Positions 9,541-17,709 are shown, counted from the first letter of the stretch. The stretch is DNA of 37,581 nt from Symbiodinium natans (GCA_905221605.1 CAJNDS010000745.1:1-37581); one strand, 5' to 3'. The notes: generated from the letters alone by a model not told the origin. Program-made: numbers and translations.

Positions 9541-9705
9541 GTGGGGAATAAGGTTGGGACATAGATGTGGCCAGCTGTGTGAAAAGGGGGGAGGGGGTGA
9601 GGGAGGGGTGGGGGGGGAGGGGGGAGGGAGGGATCCCCTAAAACCCTAATCCCTAAACCCTAAAACCCTAAATCCCTTTTTTCCTGCTATTTTTCGTGGA
9701 AGCAG

Positions 9706-9838
9706 GGGTCCCGAGGCCAAGCCCCCCCCAGAAGTGGATGCTAGACCCTAAACCCTAAACCCTAAACCCTAAACCCTAAACCCTGAAGGTCCGTCTTCTA
9801 CAATCTCGGCCCACAGCCTGCCTCCTGGATTCTCTGTG
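9706..9838 (+). CDS. Two small exons (9706-9736 and 9789-9838)
   Basis: The first: acceptor AAGCAG, reads VPRPSPPQK, GA donor (TG|GATGCT). The second: reads SVFYNLGPQPASWILC, donor G|GTGCTT. Phases fit each other and the exon at 9434-9540 only if the GA donor is accepted. They are separated by CCCTAAA copies. Confidence 0.4.
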
Positions 9839-9843
9839 GTGCT

Positions 9844-9959
9844 TGATTTAGAGTTTAGGGTTTAGGGTTTAGGGTTTAGGGTTTAGGGTTCAGGGTTTAG
9901 GGTTTAGGGTTTAGGGTTTAGGGTTTAGGGTTTAGGGTTTAGGGTTTAGGGTTTAGGGT
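9844..9959. repeat. Long TTTAGGG array
   Basis: About 16 nearly perfect heptamers, one with TTCAGGG. It opens the intron after 9838. Confidence 0.9.
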
Positions 9960-10162
9960 AACTTTGGATCCTTTGCATTTTTGGGTTTATTGGGTTTCTT
10001 AGTAAGGCAGCCAAAAATTTGGTTTATAGCTACCCTACTAAGTGGCAGCTAAGGATTTGGGTTGACTTGACGGTCGGTAGTTGCTGGGTTCTCCTAAACC
10101 CTAAACCCTAAACCCTAAACCCTAAGGTGTAAGAGGACCACATCTAGGAGCCTTATTTTCAG

Positions 10163-10193
10163 AGGGGTTTTTCAGGGCCATCCTGGGTTCGTT
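10163..10193 (+). CDS. Small internal exon
   Basis: Acceptor TTTTCAG, donor TT|GTAGGT. Two bases in, reads GFFRAILGS, two out. Phase fits upstream and one frame of the next exon. Confidence 0.45.
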
Positions 10194-10355
10194 GTAGGTT
10201 CGGTTAAACGTGGTTTGGGGTGTAGGGTTTAGGGTGTAGGGTTTGTGGTTTAGGGTTTGGGGTTTGGGGTTTAGGGTTTAGGGTTTAGGGGTATCACCTG
10301 TGCAATCACCTTAGGGTACCTAAGCCCGTGCTACAACGTCTGAACCTTCAAGCAG

Positions 10356-10439
10356 ACCTGGATGGAGAAGTTCACGGGTCACAGGGTCCAGCGCGCTTTT
10401 TCTACTGCAGCAGCTGAAACAGCCAAGAACGATTTTTGG
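10356..10439 (+). CDS. Internal exon, unknown protein
   Basis: Acceptor AAGCAG, donor TGG|GTGTTT. Phase 0 reads TWMEKFTGHRVQRAFSTAAA through KNDFW; a second frame (PGWRSSRVTGSSALFLLQQL) is also open and matches the phase of 10163-10193. The exon is well supported, the frame is not. Confidence 0.6.
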
Positions 10440-10587
10440 GTGTTTAGGACTTATTATAGGGTGTCACGGTATGTGATTAAAGTTTTCACGTGGAGGTTCG
10501 AAGTGAGTGTGTCCTTTTTCATAAAAGGTTCTATGACAAAGGTTGATCAGGACCGCGCATATTAAGAGCAGCGTCTCAACTCAGCAG

Positions 10588-10613
10588 ATCCCTCCTGCCC
10601 GTGGCTGAATTAT
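10588..10613 (+). CDS. Candidate small exon
   Basis: Acceptor CAGCAG, donor TTAT|GTAGGG. One base in, SLLPVAEL, one base out. Confidence 0.35.
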
Positions 10614-10711
10614 GTAGGGGCCTTACTTTCTAGCCAGGGTGTAGGGCCAGGGGCGGGGTGATGTTGTAACCATTCACCTTAACCCCGACCAGTTTGGGGT
10701 GTAGGGTCTAG

Positions 10712-10891
10712 CTCGAGCTTTGCGTCTGGACTACTCTTGTGGCGCTCCTTGCTCTTGCTGGGCCCGCGCAATTTCGCCGCTGCTGGTCCCCAAACCCTGT
10801 TCCCCCACTGAGGGATCTGCCAAGCGCATCCACGTTCTCTGGGTCTGGGCCGAAGCCTGTTCTGCCTGGCTTACGCCACTCTTTCGTCTAT
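10712..10891 (+). CDS. Long internal exon, unknown protein
   Basis: 180 nt, acceptor GTCTAG, donor TAT|GTTTAGG. Two frames stay open throughout: LELCVWTTLVALLALAGPAQ (phase 0, with a hydrophobic stretch that could be a membrane helix) and RALRLDYSCGAPCSCWARAI (two bases in). Upstream phase favours the second; the downstream exon read as KDWKAVG favours the first. Confidence 0.6.
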
Positions 10892-11025
10892 GTTTAGGTT
10901 CAGGGGTAGGTTCGAAGTTGAGAGATCAGGGGTACAGGCTCGGCTAGAAATAAGTTTGGGATGTTGCAGTTGTGGCATTAGGGCTTAGGGTTTTGGGGGT
11001 TTTGGAAGCTAGGGTTCGGGGTTTG

Positions 11026-11143
11026 GGGTCTAGTGTTTAGGGTTTGGGTTTAGGGTTTAGGGTTTAGGGTTTAGGGTTTAGGGTTTAGGGTTTAGGGTTT
11101 AGGGTTTAGGGTTTAGGGTTTAGGGTTTAGGGTTTAGGGTTTC
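11026..11143. repeat. Long TTTAGGG array ending at an acceptor
   Basis: About 16 heptamers. It ends in GGGTTTCAG, so the acceptor of the next exon is built from a single change in the repeat. Confidence 0.85.
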
Positions 11144-11145
11144 AG

Positions 11146-11205
11146 AAAGACTGGAAGGCTGTGGGACATGTTCGGCTTCTAGGTGTTGCAGTCAGCACCC
11201 TCAGG
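11146..11205 (+). CDS. Internal exon
   Basis: Acceptor TTTCAG; reads KDWKAVGHVRLLGVAVSTLR in phase 0 to donor AGG|GTGTCG. Joins 11326-11379 in frame. Confidence 0.6.
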
Positions 11206-11325
11206 GTGTCGCAGGGATAAATAATACAGCTACCCGTGAGCCTTTCTGTATCCCTAAGCCCGAAACCCTAAACCACACTAAACTCCCTACACCCTAAACA
11301 CCCCCCCCCCCCCCCCAAACTCCAG

Positions 11326-11379
11326 TGGGCCATGTTCCAGGACCGCGGTTCCACTGAACAAACACAAAGGCACCTCTGC
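11326..11379 (+). CDS. Internal exon
   Basis: Follows a C-run; acceptor CTCCAG; reads WAMFQDRGSTEQTQRHLC in phase 0; donor TGC|GTCGCA. Confidence 0.6.
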
Positions 11380-11800
11380 GTCGCACAACCCCAAACCCCA
11401 AACCCAAAACTAAACCCAAACCGCCAAGCCCTAAACTAAGCCCCAAACCCCAAGCCCTAAACTTAACCCCAAACCCTAAACCCTAAACTAAACCCCAAAC
11501 AAGCCCTAAACTTAACCCCAAGCCCCAATCCCTAAACTTAACCCCAAGCCCCAAACCCCAACTCCTAAACTCTACTACCCCAAACCCCAACTCCTAAACC
11601 CTACTACCCCAAACCCTGCGTTTGGGATGGTCGTATTTGGTCTTTGCAAGAGCAGCGCTAGTTCTTCGATATTGTTACGTCATTATGTGATAGCTTTCAT
11701 GCTATTCTGTTCAACGTTATATCCTTTGCATCAGAATATAGTGTAAAAAAGGTTTTCGTACCTAAACCCTAAACCCTAAACCCTAAACCCTAAACCCTAA
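11380..11800. repeat. Degenerate CCCTAAA/CCCCAAA intron
   Basis: Decayed repeats at about 11390-11610, unique AT-rich sequence, then pure CCCTAAA at 11762-11806. A small possible exon lies at 11618-11653 (SSASSSILLRHY, donor TAT|GTGATA). Confidence 0.7.
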
Positions 11801-11811
11801 ACCCTCTGTAG

Positions 11812-11899
11812 GAGTACCTGGCTCCTCAACTGATTTGTTGTGGGTTCTCGGCGCCCGGCAAGGTCCAGAGACCAAGGCGCAGCGGACTTAGCTTCCGCG
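11812..11899 (+). CDS. Internal exon between inverted telomeric arrays
   Basis: Acceptor CTGTAG, donor G|GTTTAGGG. Reads EYLAPQLICCGFSAPGKVQR then PRRSGLSFR, one base out. Pure CCCTAAA lies on the left and pure TTTAGGG on the right: the cleanest example of the layout. Confidence 0.7.
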
Positions 11900-11979
11900 G
11901 TTTAGGGTTTAGGGTTTAGGGTTTAGGGTTTAGGGTTTAGGGGTCACGCCATGGGTGGCCGGCTGTCGATTGCGCTCAG

Positions 11980-12149
11980 GCGATGCATATATGGTCAGTT
12001 CTCAAAATTATTGTCCCTTTCTGGGTACCCTTCGGGTTTAGGGTTTAAGGTTTAGGGTGTAGGGTTTAGGGTTTTAGGGTTTCTGGAGTCCAAAACGGAC
12101 CATGACTTGGACATATACTGAACACCCAGGTACCGAAGCCCATCCCATG
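11980..12149 (+). CDS. Two exons (11980-12024 and 12130-12149)
   Basis: The first: acceptor GCTCAG, two bases in, DAYMVSSQNYCPFL, donor G|GTACCC. The second: acceptor CCCAG, TEAHPM, donor ATG|GTTTAGGG. Phases join 11899 to 12287 without a gap. Confidence 0.55.
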
Positions 12150-12269
12150 GTTTAGGGTTTAGGGTTTAGGGTTTAGGGTTTGGGGTTTGGGGTTTGGGGT
12201 TTGGGGTTTGGGGTTTGGGGTTTGGGGTTTGGGGTTTGGGGTTTGGGGTTTGGGGTTTGGGGTTTGGGG
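12150..12269. repeat. TTTAGGG changing to TTTGGGG block
   Basis: Four TTTAGGG units, then about 13 TTTGGGG units (12178-12268). The change is abrupt, and the variant is homogenised. Confidence 0.9.
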
Positions 12270-12286
12270 CTTCATTGAGGCGCCAG

Positions 12287-12335
12287 CCGCTGGATTGCCA
12301 ACATGGACGAAGTGGCGACCTGGATCGATGGACCG
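12287..12335 (+). CDS. Internal exon
   Basis: Acceptor GCCAG, donor ACCG|GTGGCC. Reads PLDCQHGRSGDLDRWT in phase 0, one base out. Phase 0 matches the previous exon end. Confidence 0.55.
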
Positions 12336-12494
12336 GTGGCCCAGGGTTTAGGGTTTAGGGTTTAGGATTTGAGGTTTGGGGTTTAAGGTTTAGGGTGGAT
12401 TTGGGTGCAGGGCTTGTGGGGCTTGTTGAGGGCTGAAGGGGTGTGACCCTCAACCAGCTACCCTTTACCCTCTACCCTCAACCTACGCCTCAAG

Positions 12495-12554
12495 CAAGAT
12501 GCGTTGAATCACAAGATCGCTGCTCAGAGGCACCGAATCCGTTTATCAGTCAGG
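12495..12554 (+). CDS. Internal exon, frame uncertain
   Basis: Acceptor CTCAAG, donor AGG|GTAGCT. Phase-linked reading RCVESQDRCSEAPNPFISQ (two bases in, one out); phase-0 reading QDALNHKIAAQRHRIRLSVR is also open. Confidence 0.5.
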
Positions 12555-12576
12555 GTAGCTTGTGTAGCGTTTAGCC

Positions 12577-12577
<1 letters not shown>

Positions 12578-12622
<45 letters not shown>
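12578..12622. repeat. C-run
   Basis: About 45 consecutive C. The proline- and glycine-rich open frames on both strands come from it. Confidence 0.95.
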
Positions 12623-12625
<3 letters not shown>

Positions 12626-12661
12626 CTCCCGGAAATTGATTAATAGACTCACAGTCTTCAG

Positions 12662-12710
12662 CGCTGACCATGTTCTTGGGGAGGCGGCATGGAGTAGCTC
12701 GAACCCAGTG
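12662..12710 (+). CDS. Internal exon, frame uncertain
   Basis: Acceptor CTTCAG, donor GTG|GTAGCC. Either ADHVLGEAAWSSSNPV (one base in, phase 0 out) or LTMFLGRRHGVARTQ (two in, two out). The second continues the phase of 12495-12554. Confidence 0.5.
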
Positions 12711-12797
12711 GTAGCCTTTCCCCCTTTTGTCCCCTTATAAAGTCGCCAGCGCAAAAAAAGTGTGCCCTTGCTATGATATGGTTACTGGGCTACCAAG

Positions 12798-12889
12798 ACA
12801 ACTAGCGCTGCTCTGAAGCCTCTGACTCCTTCGAACGCCCAACGACTAAACTCCGCCAACAATTCCCGCGACCCTCCTGCGTCCTACTG
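12798..12889 (+). CDS. Internal exon before a family-B donor
   Basis: Acceptor CCAAG; phase 0 reads TTSAALKPLTPSNAQRLNSA then NNSRDPPASY, two bases out. The donor CTG|GTTCTTAGGGAGTGAGG equals the left end of family-B elements. Confidence 0.5.
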
Positions 12890-12977
12890 GTTCTTAGGGA
12901 GTGAGGTACCCAAGAAATCACTTACGAAGTTTGAGACGGGGATTTTGTGGACCTGATCCTTTAATTTCCTTTTCCAG

Positions 12978-13260
12978 GAGCCAGTCAGACAGAACCCTTG
13001 GGATGTGCCCCCACTTATACTCGCAGTCCTTAGCCGGGATTCGAGTACCCCCTAAACCTGAACCCTAAACCCTAAACCCCAAACCCCAAACCCTAAACCC
13101 TAAACCCTAAACCCGAAACCCCATTCGAATCCCTAATAAGGACTGTTGGTATAAGTTGGAAGCAGAAACATCCCAACAGAACCTGCTTGAGGATGGCGCC
13201 ATCCCACTGCCCCTGAAGTTGAGGCCAGCCACCGGGCTTTTCATGTGGTTACCACATGGG
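12978..13260 (+). CDS. Exon pair split by an element (12978-13002, 13180-13260)
   Basis: Upstream part: acceptor TTCCAG. Downstream part reads NLLEDGAIPLPLKLRPATGL then FMWLPHG in phase 0, with donor GGG|GTTTAGGG. Between them lies a family-A element with a 7-bp target duplication. Exact removal joins EPVRQN to LLEDG in one open frame; a splice at GGG|ATG...CAG|AAC gives SQSDRTLG-NLLEDG. The downstream exon is strong. Confidence 0.7.
12997..13176. mobile_element. Family-A element, copy 2, with target duplication
   Basis: 180 bp. Left arm TTGGGATGTGCCCCC then CTTATACT, CAGTCCTTA and GGGATTCGA; the right arm mirrors it to AACATCCCAA. CAGAACC occurs on both sides (12990-12996 and 13177-13183). 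The loop is filled with CCCTAAA copies (about 13052-13118). Confidence 0.85.
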
Positions 13261-13620
13261 GTTTAGGGTTTAGGGTTGAGGGTTTTGATTACGAAAATAG
13301 GGGAACCCTAATACCAACTAGTATTAGATTCCCTTATAATAAGGAGCACAAGAAGGTAGGTACCCCTAATTTCGGAAACGCCCATGTGGGTAGTTCACAT
13401 GGAATGAACTGGACTACAACTCCGACGACTGCTTGCTTTGTTTTAAGCCCCATGTGTTCAACGTTTGAATTGTGTCTTTTTGGTGATTGCCTCTATTACG
13501 GCTATGAGCATTACTACTACTGCGACTACAAGTACTTGAGCTACTACGACTCACCGACAGCATGTCTGCGAATTGGTTTAGTTCTCCATGGTTCATGTAG
13601 CAGCAATGTAATGTAGCGGA
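13261..13620. other. Intron region, no firm exon
   Basis: Two telomeric units, then a partial hairpin (GGGAACCCTAATACC...TTAGATTCCC) and unique sequence. Open frames exist on both strands at 13245-13616 but without good edges. Confidence 0.45.
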
Positions 13621-13627
13621 TGCGTAG

Positions 13628-13696
13628 ACTCACAAGGGCTGCAATCTCTCTGAAGAGTACCTGGATGCTTAGGGCTTTGCAGCCGCGATCTATCAG
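13628..13696 (+). CDS. Candidate exon with in-frame TAG
   Basis: Acceptor CGTAG; reads THKGCNLSEEYLDA, then TAG at 13670-13672, then GFAAAIYQ to donor CAG|GTGTTG. Either the exon ends earlier (a GA donor at CTG|GATGCT), or the second half is a separate 14-nt exon, or the stop is real. Confidence 0.4.
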
Positions 13697-13757
13697 GTGT
13701 TGTAGGGCTCAGGGTTCAGGGGTTTAGGATGTGAAGTCATGTGATTATGAGGCGCAG

Positions 13758-13844
13758 ATAGATCCAGTTGAGGTTGACACGCTTGTGCGGTGGGCAGTCT
13801 GTGATGGCAACGATAGCCACATCCGATCTTCGCAAGCTTGCCCT
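13758..13844 (+). CDS. Internal exon, unknown protein
   Basis: Acceptor GCGCAG, donor CCT|GTGAGC. Phase 0 throughout: IDPVEVDTLVRWAVCDGNDS then HIRSSQACP. An antisense open frame also spans 13745-14092 but lacks splice-like edges. Confidence 0.7.
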
Positions 13845-13883
13845 GTGAGCTGATCACCGGCTTGATCACCGACCGCCGGACAG

Positions 13884-14075
13884 GGAACAGCCCTTGCTGT
13901 TTCCCTTCGTAGTTCAAGGGTACCAAGTTTTGTACCCTTTTGCGCTTTCCGTGTTGCTCCGGGCTTGTAACCATCAGTTGCAACCGATTCATTGCGCATG
14001 GTTCTACTTGTGTCGCTTGGACCTTCAACTTCCCACTTCGCAGCAGGCCAGTCTTTCGTTAAGCGGCTGGCTCGG
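13884..14075 (+). CDS. Two exons (13884-13966 and 13978-14075), frames ambiguous
   Basis: The first reads GTALAVSLRSSRVPSFVPFC then AFRVAPG from acceptor GGACAG. The second, from CATCAG, reads ATDSLRMVLLVSLGPSTSHF then AAGQSFVKRLAR to donor CGG|GTACCT. Their joint needs the first exon to end earlier (for example TTCC|GTGTTG); the 11-nt gap is too short for an intron. Confidence 0.5.
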
Positions 14076-14161
14076 GTACCTACATCCCCCAAAACCCCAA
14101 ACTCTAAGCCCTAAACCCTCTTTCCCAACGGTTTGGGTCCTTATTTCCCACCTAAACCGTA

Positions 14162-14290
14162 GACAAGGAGCGGCTCCCCCTACTATACTAACTATAGCAA
14201 AGGGACTCATAACCTAAGTTAGGATCCTTATAACCCTAAGTTAGGATCCAATTTAGGGTCCTTATAACCTGGGGGGGGGGGGGGGCTCCT
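14162..14290. mobile_element. Family-D element, copy 1 (inverted relative to copy 2)
   Basis: ACAAGGAGCGGCTCCCCC then TACTATACTAACTATAGCAA is the reverse complement of 17957-17996. Internal GTTAGGATCCTTATAACC units repeat, followed by a G-run. Confidence 0.65.
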
Positions 14291-14444
14291 TATAGAACAA
14301 CTCAAAGGTCCCAAGAGTTAGGGCGAAGACCCCAGAATAGGGATTCCAATCTCTAACCCTCAACCCTAAACTAGAATCCTTTCTCCCGAACGCTATGCCT
14401 AAACCCTACACCCTAAACCCTAAACCCTAAACCCTAAACCCCAG

Positions 14445-14552
14445 AGGTCGTGGTTTTGGTGGCCCATTTCGAGCGTCTGCATCCGGCCGCTCAGTTCCAC
14501 CTGGCCCGGCAGGCCGGAAGTTTTCTACCAGCCTGCCATACCCGAAGGGTGG
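14445..14552 (+). CDS. Long internal exon, all three frames open
   Basis: Acceptor CCCAG, donor TGG|GTGTAG, 108 nt. Preferred frame (two bases in) reads VVVLVAHFERLHPAAQFHLA then RQAGSFLPACHTRRV with one base out, because it joins 14743-14791. RSWFWWPISS and GRGFGGPFRA are the alternatives. Confidence 0.65.
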
Positions 14553-14742
14553 GTGTAGGGTGTATTTAGTAAAGTTTAGGGTTTAGGGTTTAGGGTTTAT
14601 ACAGGGTTTAGGGTTCAGGGTTTAGGGTTTAGGGTTTTCTTAGGGCTCTTGATGCTCCACAAAATCCCATCTCCTAAGACCCTAAAACCCTTGACCCCGA
14701 AACCACGGTATGAGGTTTGGGCTTTAGGGTTTGGGGATTCAG

Positions 14743-14791
14743 AGCATGCACGCACACACACACAGCCCAAGCTCGAACCGCCCTTGACTAG
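14743..14791 (+). CDS. Internal exon
   Basis: Acceptor TTCAG, donor ACTAG|GTAGGC. Two bases in, HARTHTQPKLEPPLT, two out. A shorter start at the CACAG just inside is possible. Confidence 0.55.
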
Positions 14792-14931
14792 GTAGGCCTT
14801 TGATACATTTTATATTTTCCCTTATTGGGTTTACGAGGTTCATATTCAGGAATATGCTTTTGCGAGGGTTCTTAAGCGCCCTCCTTGACCCTAAACCCTA
14901 AACCCTAAACCCTAAACCCTAAACCCTAAAG

Positions 14932-15024
14932 AGGCGGATATCCTGGTGGGCGTGACTGGGGCTGCCATGGCATGGAGTACCTTCATGCACCCAGGAGCTG
15001 CAGTGCCCCCCGGCAGCTAAAGAG
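14932..15024 (+). CDS. Internal exon, unknown protein
   Basis: Directly after a CCCTAAA array ending TAAAG; donor AAGAG|GTGTGT. One base in, GGYPGGRDWGCHGMEYLHAP then RSCSAPRQLK, two out. Only this frame is open, and it fits both neighbours. Confidence 0.7.
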
Positions 15025-15055
15025 GTGTGTTTCGGGGGAGCTTTGGGGGTGCTCG

Positions 15056-15149
15056 GGTTTAGGGTTTAGGGTTTAGGGTTTAGGGTTTAGGGTTTAGGGT
15101 TTAGGGTTTAGGGTTTAGGGTTTAGGGTTTAGGGTTTAGGGTTTAGGGT
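15056..15149. repeat. TTTAGGG array
   Basis: About 13 perfect heptamers in the intron after 15024. Confidence 0.9.
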
Positions 15150-15172
15150 TTTGTTTTTTTTGTTTTTGCTGG

Positions 15173-15290
15173 CTGGTTCTTAGTTAGTCGGGAATGATGG
15201 GATTAGGGCCCTATAACATTCCTTAAAGGGTATAAAGTATATATATATATATATAGGGCCCTCATTCCCTCATTCCTTACCAAGAACCAG
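15173..15290. mobile_element. Family-B element, copy 1
   Basis: Left end CTGGTTCTTAGTTAGTCGGG then AATGA; right end CCCTCATTCCTTACCAAGAA then CCAG. The TA microsatellite centre is flanked by GGGCCCT on both sides. Nested in a telomeric intron. Confidence 0.85.
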
Positions 15291-15357
15291 GGGGGGATTT
15301 AGAGGTTTAGGATATATAGAGGTTTAGGGTTTAAGATTTACCGAAGTTTGGATTCAG

Positions 15358-15438
15358 AGGACAGGGTTCAATTTCGAGCACGCGCAAGACAACACAACCG
15401 CAACCACAACCGCAACCGCAACCGCGCGACGCCACGCA
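15358..15438 (+). CDS. Internal exon with a Gln-Pro run
   Basis: Acceptor ATTCAG, donor CA|GTAAAC. One base in, GQGSISSTRKTTQPQPQPQP then QPRDAT, two out. The Q-P run comes from a CAACCG hexamer repeat. Confidence 0.55.
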
Positions 15439-15453
15439 GTAAACTGCAAGCAG

Positions 15454-15541
15454 ATCTGTGCTGCTGGTGAACCCAAGTCTGTGCGGCCGCAAGATTCCGG
15501 GACTCTCAGCCCTCAGCCTACATCGCCCTGCTGTGTTTCGG
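15454..15541 (+). CDS. Internal exon, unknown protein
   Basis: Acceptor AAGCAG, donor CGG|GTTTGG. One base in, SVLLVNPSLCGRKIPGLSAL then SLHRPAVFR, phase 0 out. The 45-nt gap to the next exon is itself open and in phase, so it could be a retained intron. Confidence 0.7.
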
Positions 15542-15586
15542 GTTTGGGGACAGCGCGGCGCACTGTGGGCTTCTTGTGTTTTCCAG

Positions 15587-15610
15587 CAGTGGGTACCGCT
15601 GCCAGAGCCG
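15587..15610 (+). CDS. Small internal exon
   Basis: Acceptor TTTTCCAG, donor CCG|GTAAAA (good match). Reads QWVPLPEP in phase 0. Confidence 0.55.
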
Positions 15611-15741
15611 GTAAAAAGCACCTCATTGGCTGTGCTCCCTGCACTTCGTACTTGTAGAAGGGTTTAGGGTTTAGGGCTTAGGGTTTAGGGTTTAGGGTTT
15701 AGGGTTTAGGGTTTAGGGTTTAGGGTTTAGGTGCCTACCAG

Positions 15742-15855
15742 CGCAGCCCTTCTTTTGAAGCGATCCTTGGTCTCAAAAACCCCCGAGATTCCCAGCAGAT
15801 AACAGAAGGCCCAAGAAGTATGAATCGCTCCTTAGGACCCAGAGGCATGGCGCCG
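15742..15855 (+). CDS. Two exons (15742-15769 and 15799-15855)
   Basis: The first: acceptor TACCAG, RSPSFEAIL, one base out at G|GTCTC. The second: acceptor AGCAG, completes GAT and reads NRRPKKYESLLRTQRHGA, donor G|GTAATG. The intron is only 29 nt, short for any spliceosome; a single longer exon is not open. Confidence 0.5.
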
Positions 15856-15911
15856 GTAATGATGTAAAGTAGGGTTTAGGGTTTAGGGGGTTTAGGGTTG
15901 TCCCTACATCC

Positions 15912-16004
15912 TGCGGTTTAGGGTTTAGGGTTTAGGGTTTAGGGTTTAGGGTTTAGGGTTTAGGGTTTAGGGTTTAGGGTTTAGGGTTTAGGGTTTAGGG
16001 TTTA
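15912..16004. repeat. TTTAGGG array
   Basis: About 13 perfect heptamers. Confidence 0.9.
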
Positions 16005-16096
16005 GGTTCAGGGTTAAGTGCCTTCGTCGTGGGAGTGGGGGTTCTAAATTGGGGCCGCCTTATTGCCAAAGACCCCGGTTTAGAAGTTTGGAACAG

Positions 16097-16125
16097 ATCA
16101 GCACAGCACCCTACTTGCGACATCC
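16097..16125 (+). CDS. Small internal exon
   Basis: Acceptor AACAG, donor TCC|GTTTGT. Two bases in, QHSTLLATS, phase 0 out. Phase fits 15799-15855. Confidence 0.45.
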
Positions 16126-16345
16126 GTTTGTGGCCCAAAACCCTAAACCCTAAACCTTAAACCCTTTGGGGTGTACCCACCACGGTCATGGTCAAAAGTC
16201 ACAAAGTCACAACGAAGGAGTTATGGGTAGTTTGGAAGCACTTTCTTGCCTCATAAAACCCGAAACCTATAAACCCTTAAAGGGAATGGCTTTAGGGTGT
16301 AGGGATATAGGGTACCAAACTCCCTATCTTCCCACTGCGAACCAG

Positions 16346-16517
16346 TCAAGGGGCTCGGGTTCCTAAACCCTAAACCCTAAACCCTAAGCCCTAAGCCCTA
16401 AACCCTAAACCCTAAACCCTAAACCCTAAACCCTAAACAGGTTGGACCTCTTTCCACCGGGCTCCAAGTTCTGCAACGAAGGTGGGAAGCGCCAAGCCAT
16501 CCCTTCCTCGATTTGAG
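16346..16517 (+). CDS. Two exons (16346-16358 and 16441-16517) around a CCCTAAA intron
   Basis: A 13-nt microexon (SRGS, donor G|GTTCC) joins an exon reading WTSFHRAPSSATKVGSAKPS then LPRFE to donor GAG|GTTTAGG. The intron 16359-16440 is almost pure CCCTAAA and ends TAAACAG. Confidence 0.5.
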
Positions 16518-16680
16518 GTTTAGGGTTTAGGGTTTGGGGTTTGGGGTTGGGGGTTGGGGGTTTAGGGTTTAGGGTTTGGGGTTTGGGGTTTGGGGTTTGG
16601 GGTTTGGGGTTTGGGGTTTGGGGTTTGGGGTTTAAGGTGTAGGGTTTGGGGTTTGGGGTTTGGGGTTTAGGGTTTAGGGT
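16518..16680. repeat. Mixed TTTAGGG / TTTGGGG array
   Basis: Blocks of TTTGGGG (16572-16633) inside TTTAGGG. The proline/asparagine-rich minus frame at 16426-16764 is a reading of it. Confidence 0.85.
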
Positions 16681-16726
16681 AAGGGTTTGAGGGGTTTGGG
16701 GGGTTTGGGGCCGGTTTGGGGGGCAG

Positions 16727-16750
16727 CACCGTCGCTTGTGCCCAGCCCAC
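16727..16750 (+). CDS. Small internal exon
   Basis: Acceptor GGCAG, donor CAC|GTGATC, HRRLCPAH in phase 0, matching the previous exon end. Confidence 0.4.
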
Positions 16751-16814
16751 GTGATCCGGGTCAATTGTACCTAGGTTATTGGGGTCACTTGGGTGGGGTG
16801 GGGGGGTTAACAAG

Positions 16815-16874
16815 AACGACCAAGAGACTAAAACTTGCTGTTTTGTTCCTCAAGGGCGACACAGCATGAGATAA
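16815..16874 (+). CDS. Exon ending in TAA, possible gene end
   Basis: Acceptor CAAG; NDQETKTCCFVPQGRHSMR then TAA. AAG|GTATC just beyond the stop could instead be a donor for another frame. Confidence 0.45.
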   Translation, partial: NDQETKTCCFVPQGRHSMR

Positions 16875-16912
16875 GGTATCACTAAACCCTAAACGCTAAA
16901 CCCTAAACCCTA

Positions 16913-17495
16913 ATGTTGCACTGACTTTAGTATAAGGAGGGTCTAGAATCACAAGTTTCGAAAATTTATTGTGCGAACCGAGTTTGTTCAGGGTACCCGC
17001 TATTTTCACATTTTTTTCCGGACTTTTTTTTGGGGGGGGTTTGTGGTTTGGGTCAAGGGCTTCAGCAGTAAGGCTTGAGGCCCTGAGGGTCTTGGGCTCC
17101 AGGAATCTTAAAGAGCCAGAGTGCGGAGAATCCAGAAATCTGTGCCCGGCCAGTTCCATGTAAAGCCTTATGGAAATTCATTACGAAACGAAGCTCCAAA
17201 CAAGTTTTGTGACCACGGGCCGGTCAGGCTGTCTTTAGTAAATTTGTCTGGCTACCCTCTATAATACCAAGTTTTTTTTTCGGATGATTGTTTTAAGGGT
17301 TTGTGTTTAGGGTTGAGGGCTCGCAGTAAGGATTGAGGCCCTGGGGCCTTGGGCTCCAGGAATCTTAAAGGCCGGAAAGCTTCAGGCCTTGAGGTCCTAA
17401 AGGCTTGAGGCCCTCAGGGCGGTTCCCCCCCCCCCCCCCCCCTAATTTGTTTGGGTGGGGGAGGGGGGGGGCCCATACTAAAGACAGTGCAACAT
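16913..17495. mobile_element. 583-bp terminal-inverted-repeat element H
   Basis: ATGTTGCACTGACTTTAGTAT on the left and ATACTAAAGACAGTGCAACAT on the right are near-perfect inverted repeats. The interior holds two copies of a 50-bp segment (about 17067-17115 and 17323-17371) and G/C runs. No transposase seen. Confidence 0.8.
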
Positions 17496-17556
17496 TAAAC
17501 CCAAAACCTAAATCCTATAGTCCCTAATCTCTAATCCCTGAACCTTACTATCACAG

Positions 17557-17628
17557 CAAGCGGTCAATCTAAGAGTCCGAACCAGCGCCCCAGACCGCGA
17601 AAGGCTGAGAATTGAATTCAAGCCTTAA
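17557..17628 (+). CDS. Terminal exon, unknown protein
   Basis: Acceptor ATCACAG; QAVNLRVRTSAPDRERLRIE then FKP and TAA. No donor follows before the next telomeric array, so this may end a gene begun upstream. Confidence 0.6.
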   Translation, partial: QAVNLRVRTSAPDRERLRIEFKP

Positions 17629-17709
17629 CATCCAAACCCTCTGAGTTTAGGGTTTAGGGTTTAGGGTTTAGGGTTTGGGGGCAGTGTAGGGTTTGGGCCC
17701 CTGTGCCAG

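Noticed and set aside
13745-14092. Minus-strand 115-aa open frame
   Set aside because: It overlaps + strand exons that have AG/GT edges and phase links to neighbours; the antisense frame has no comparable splice edges.
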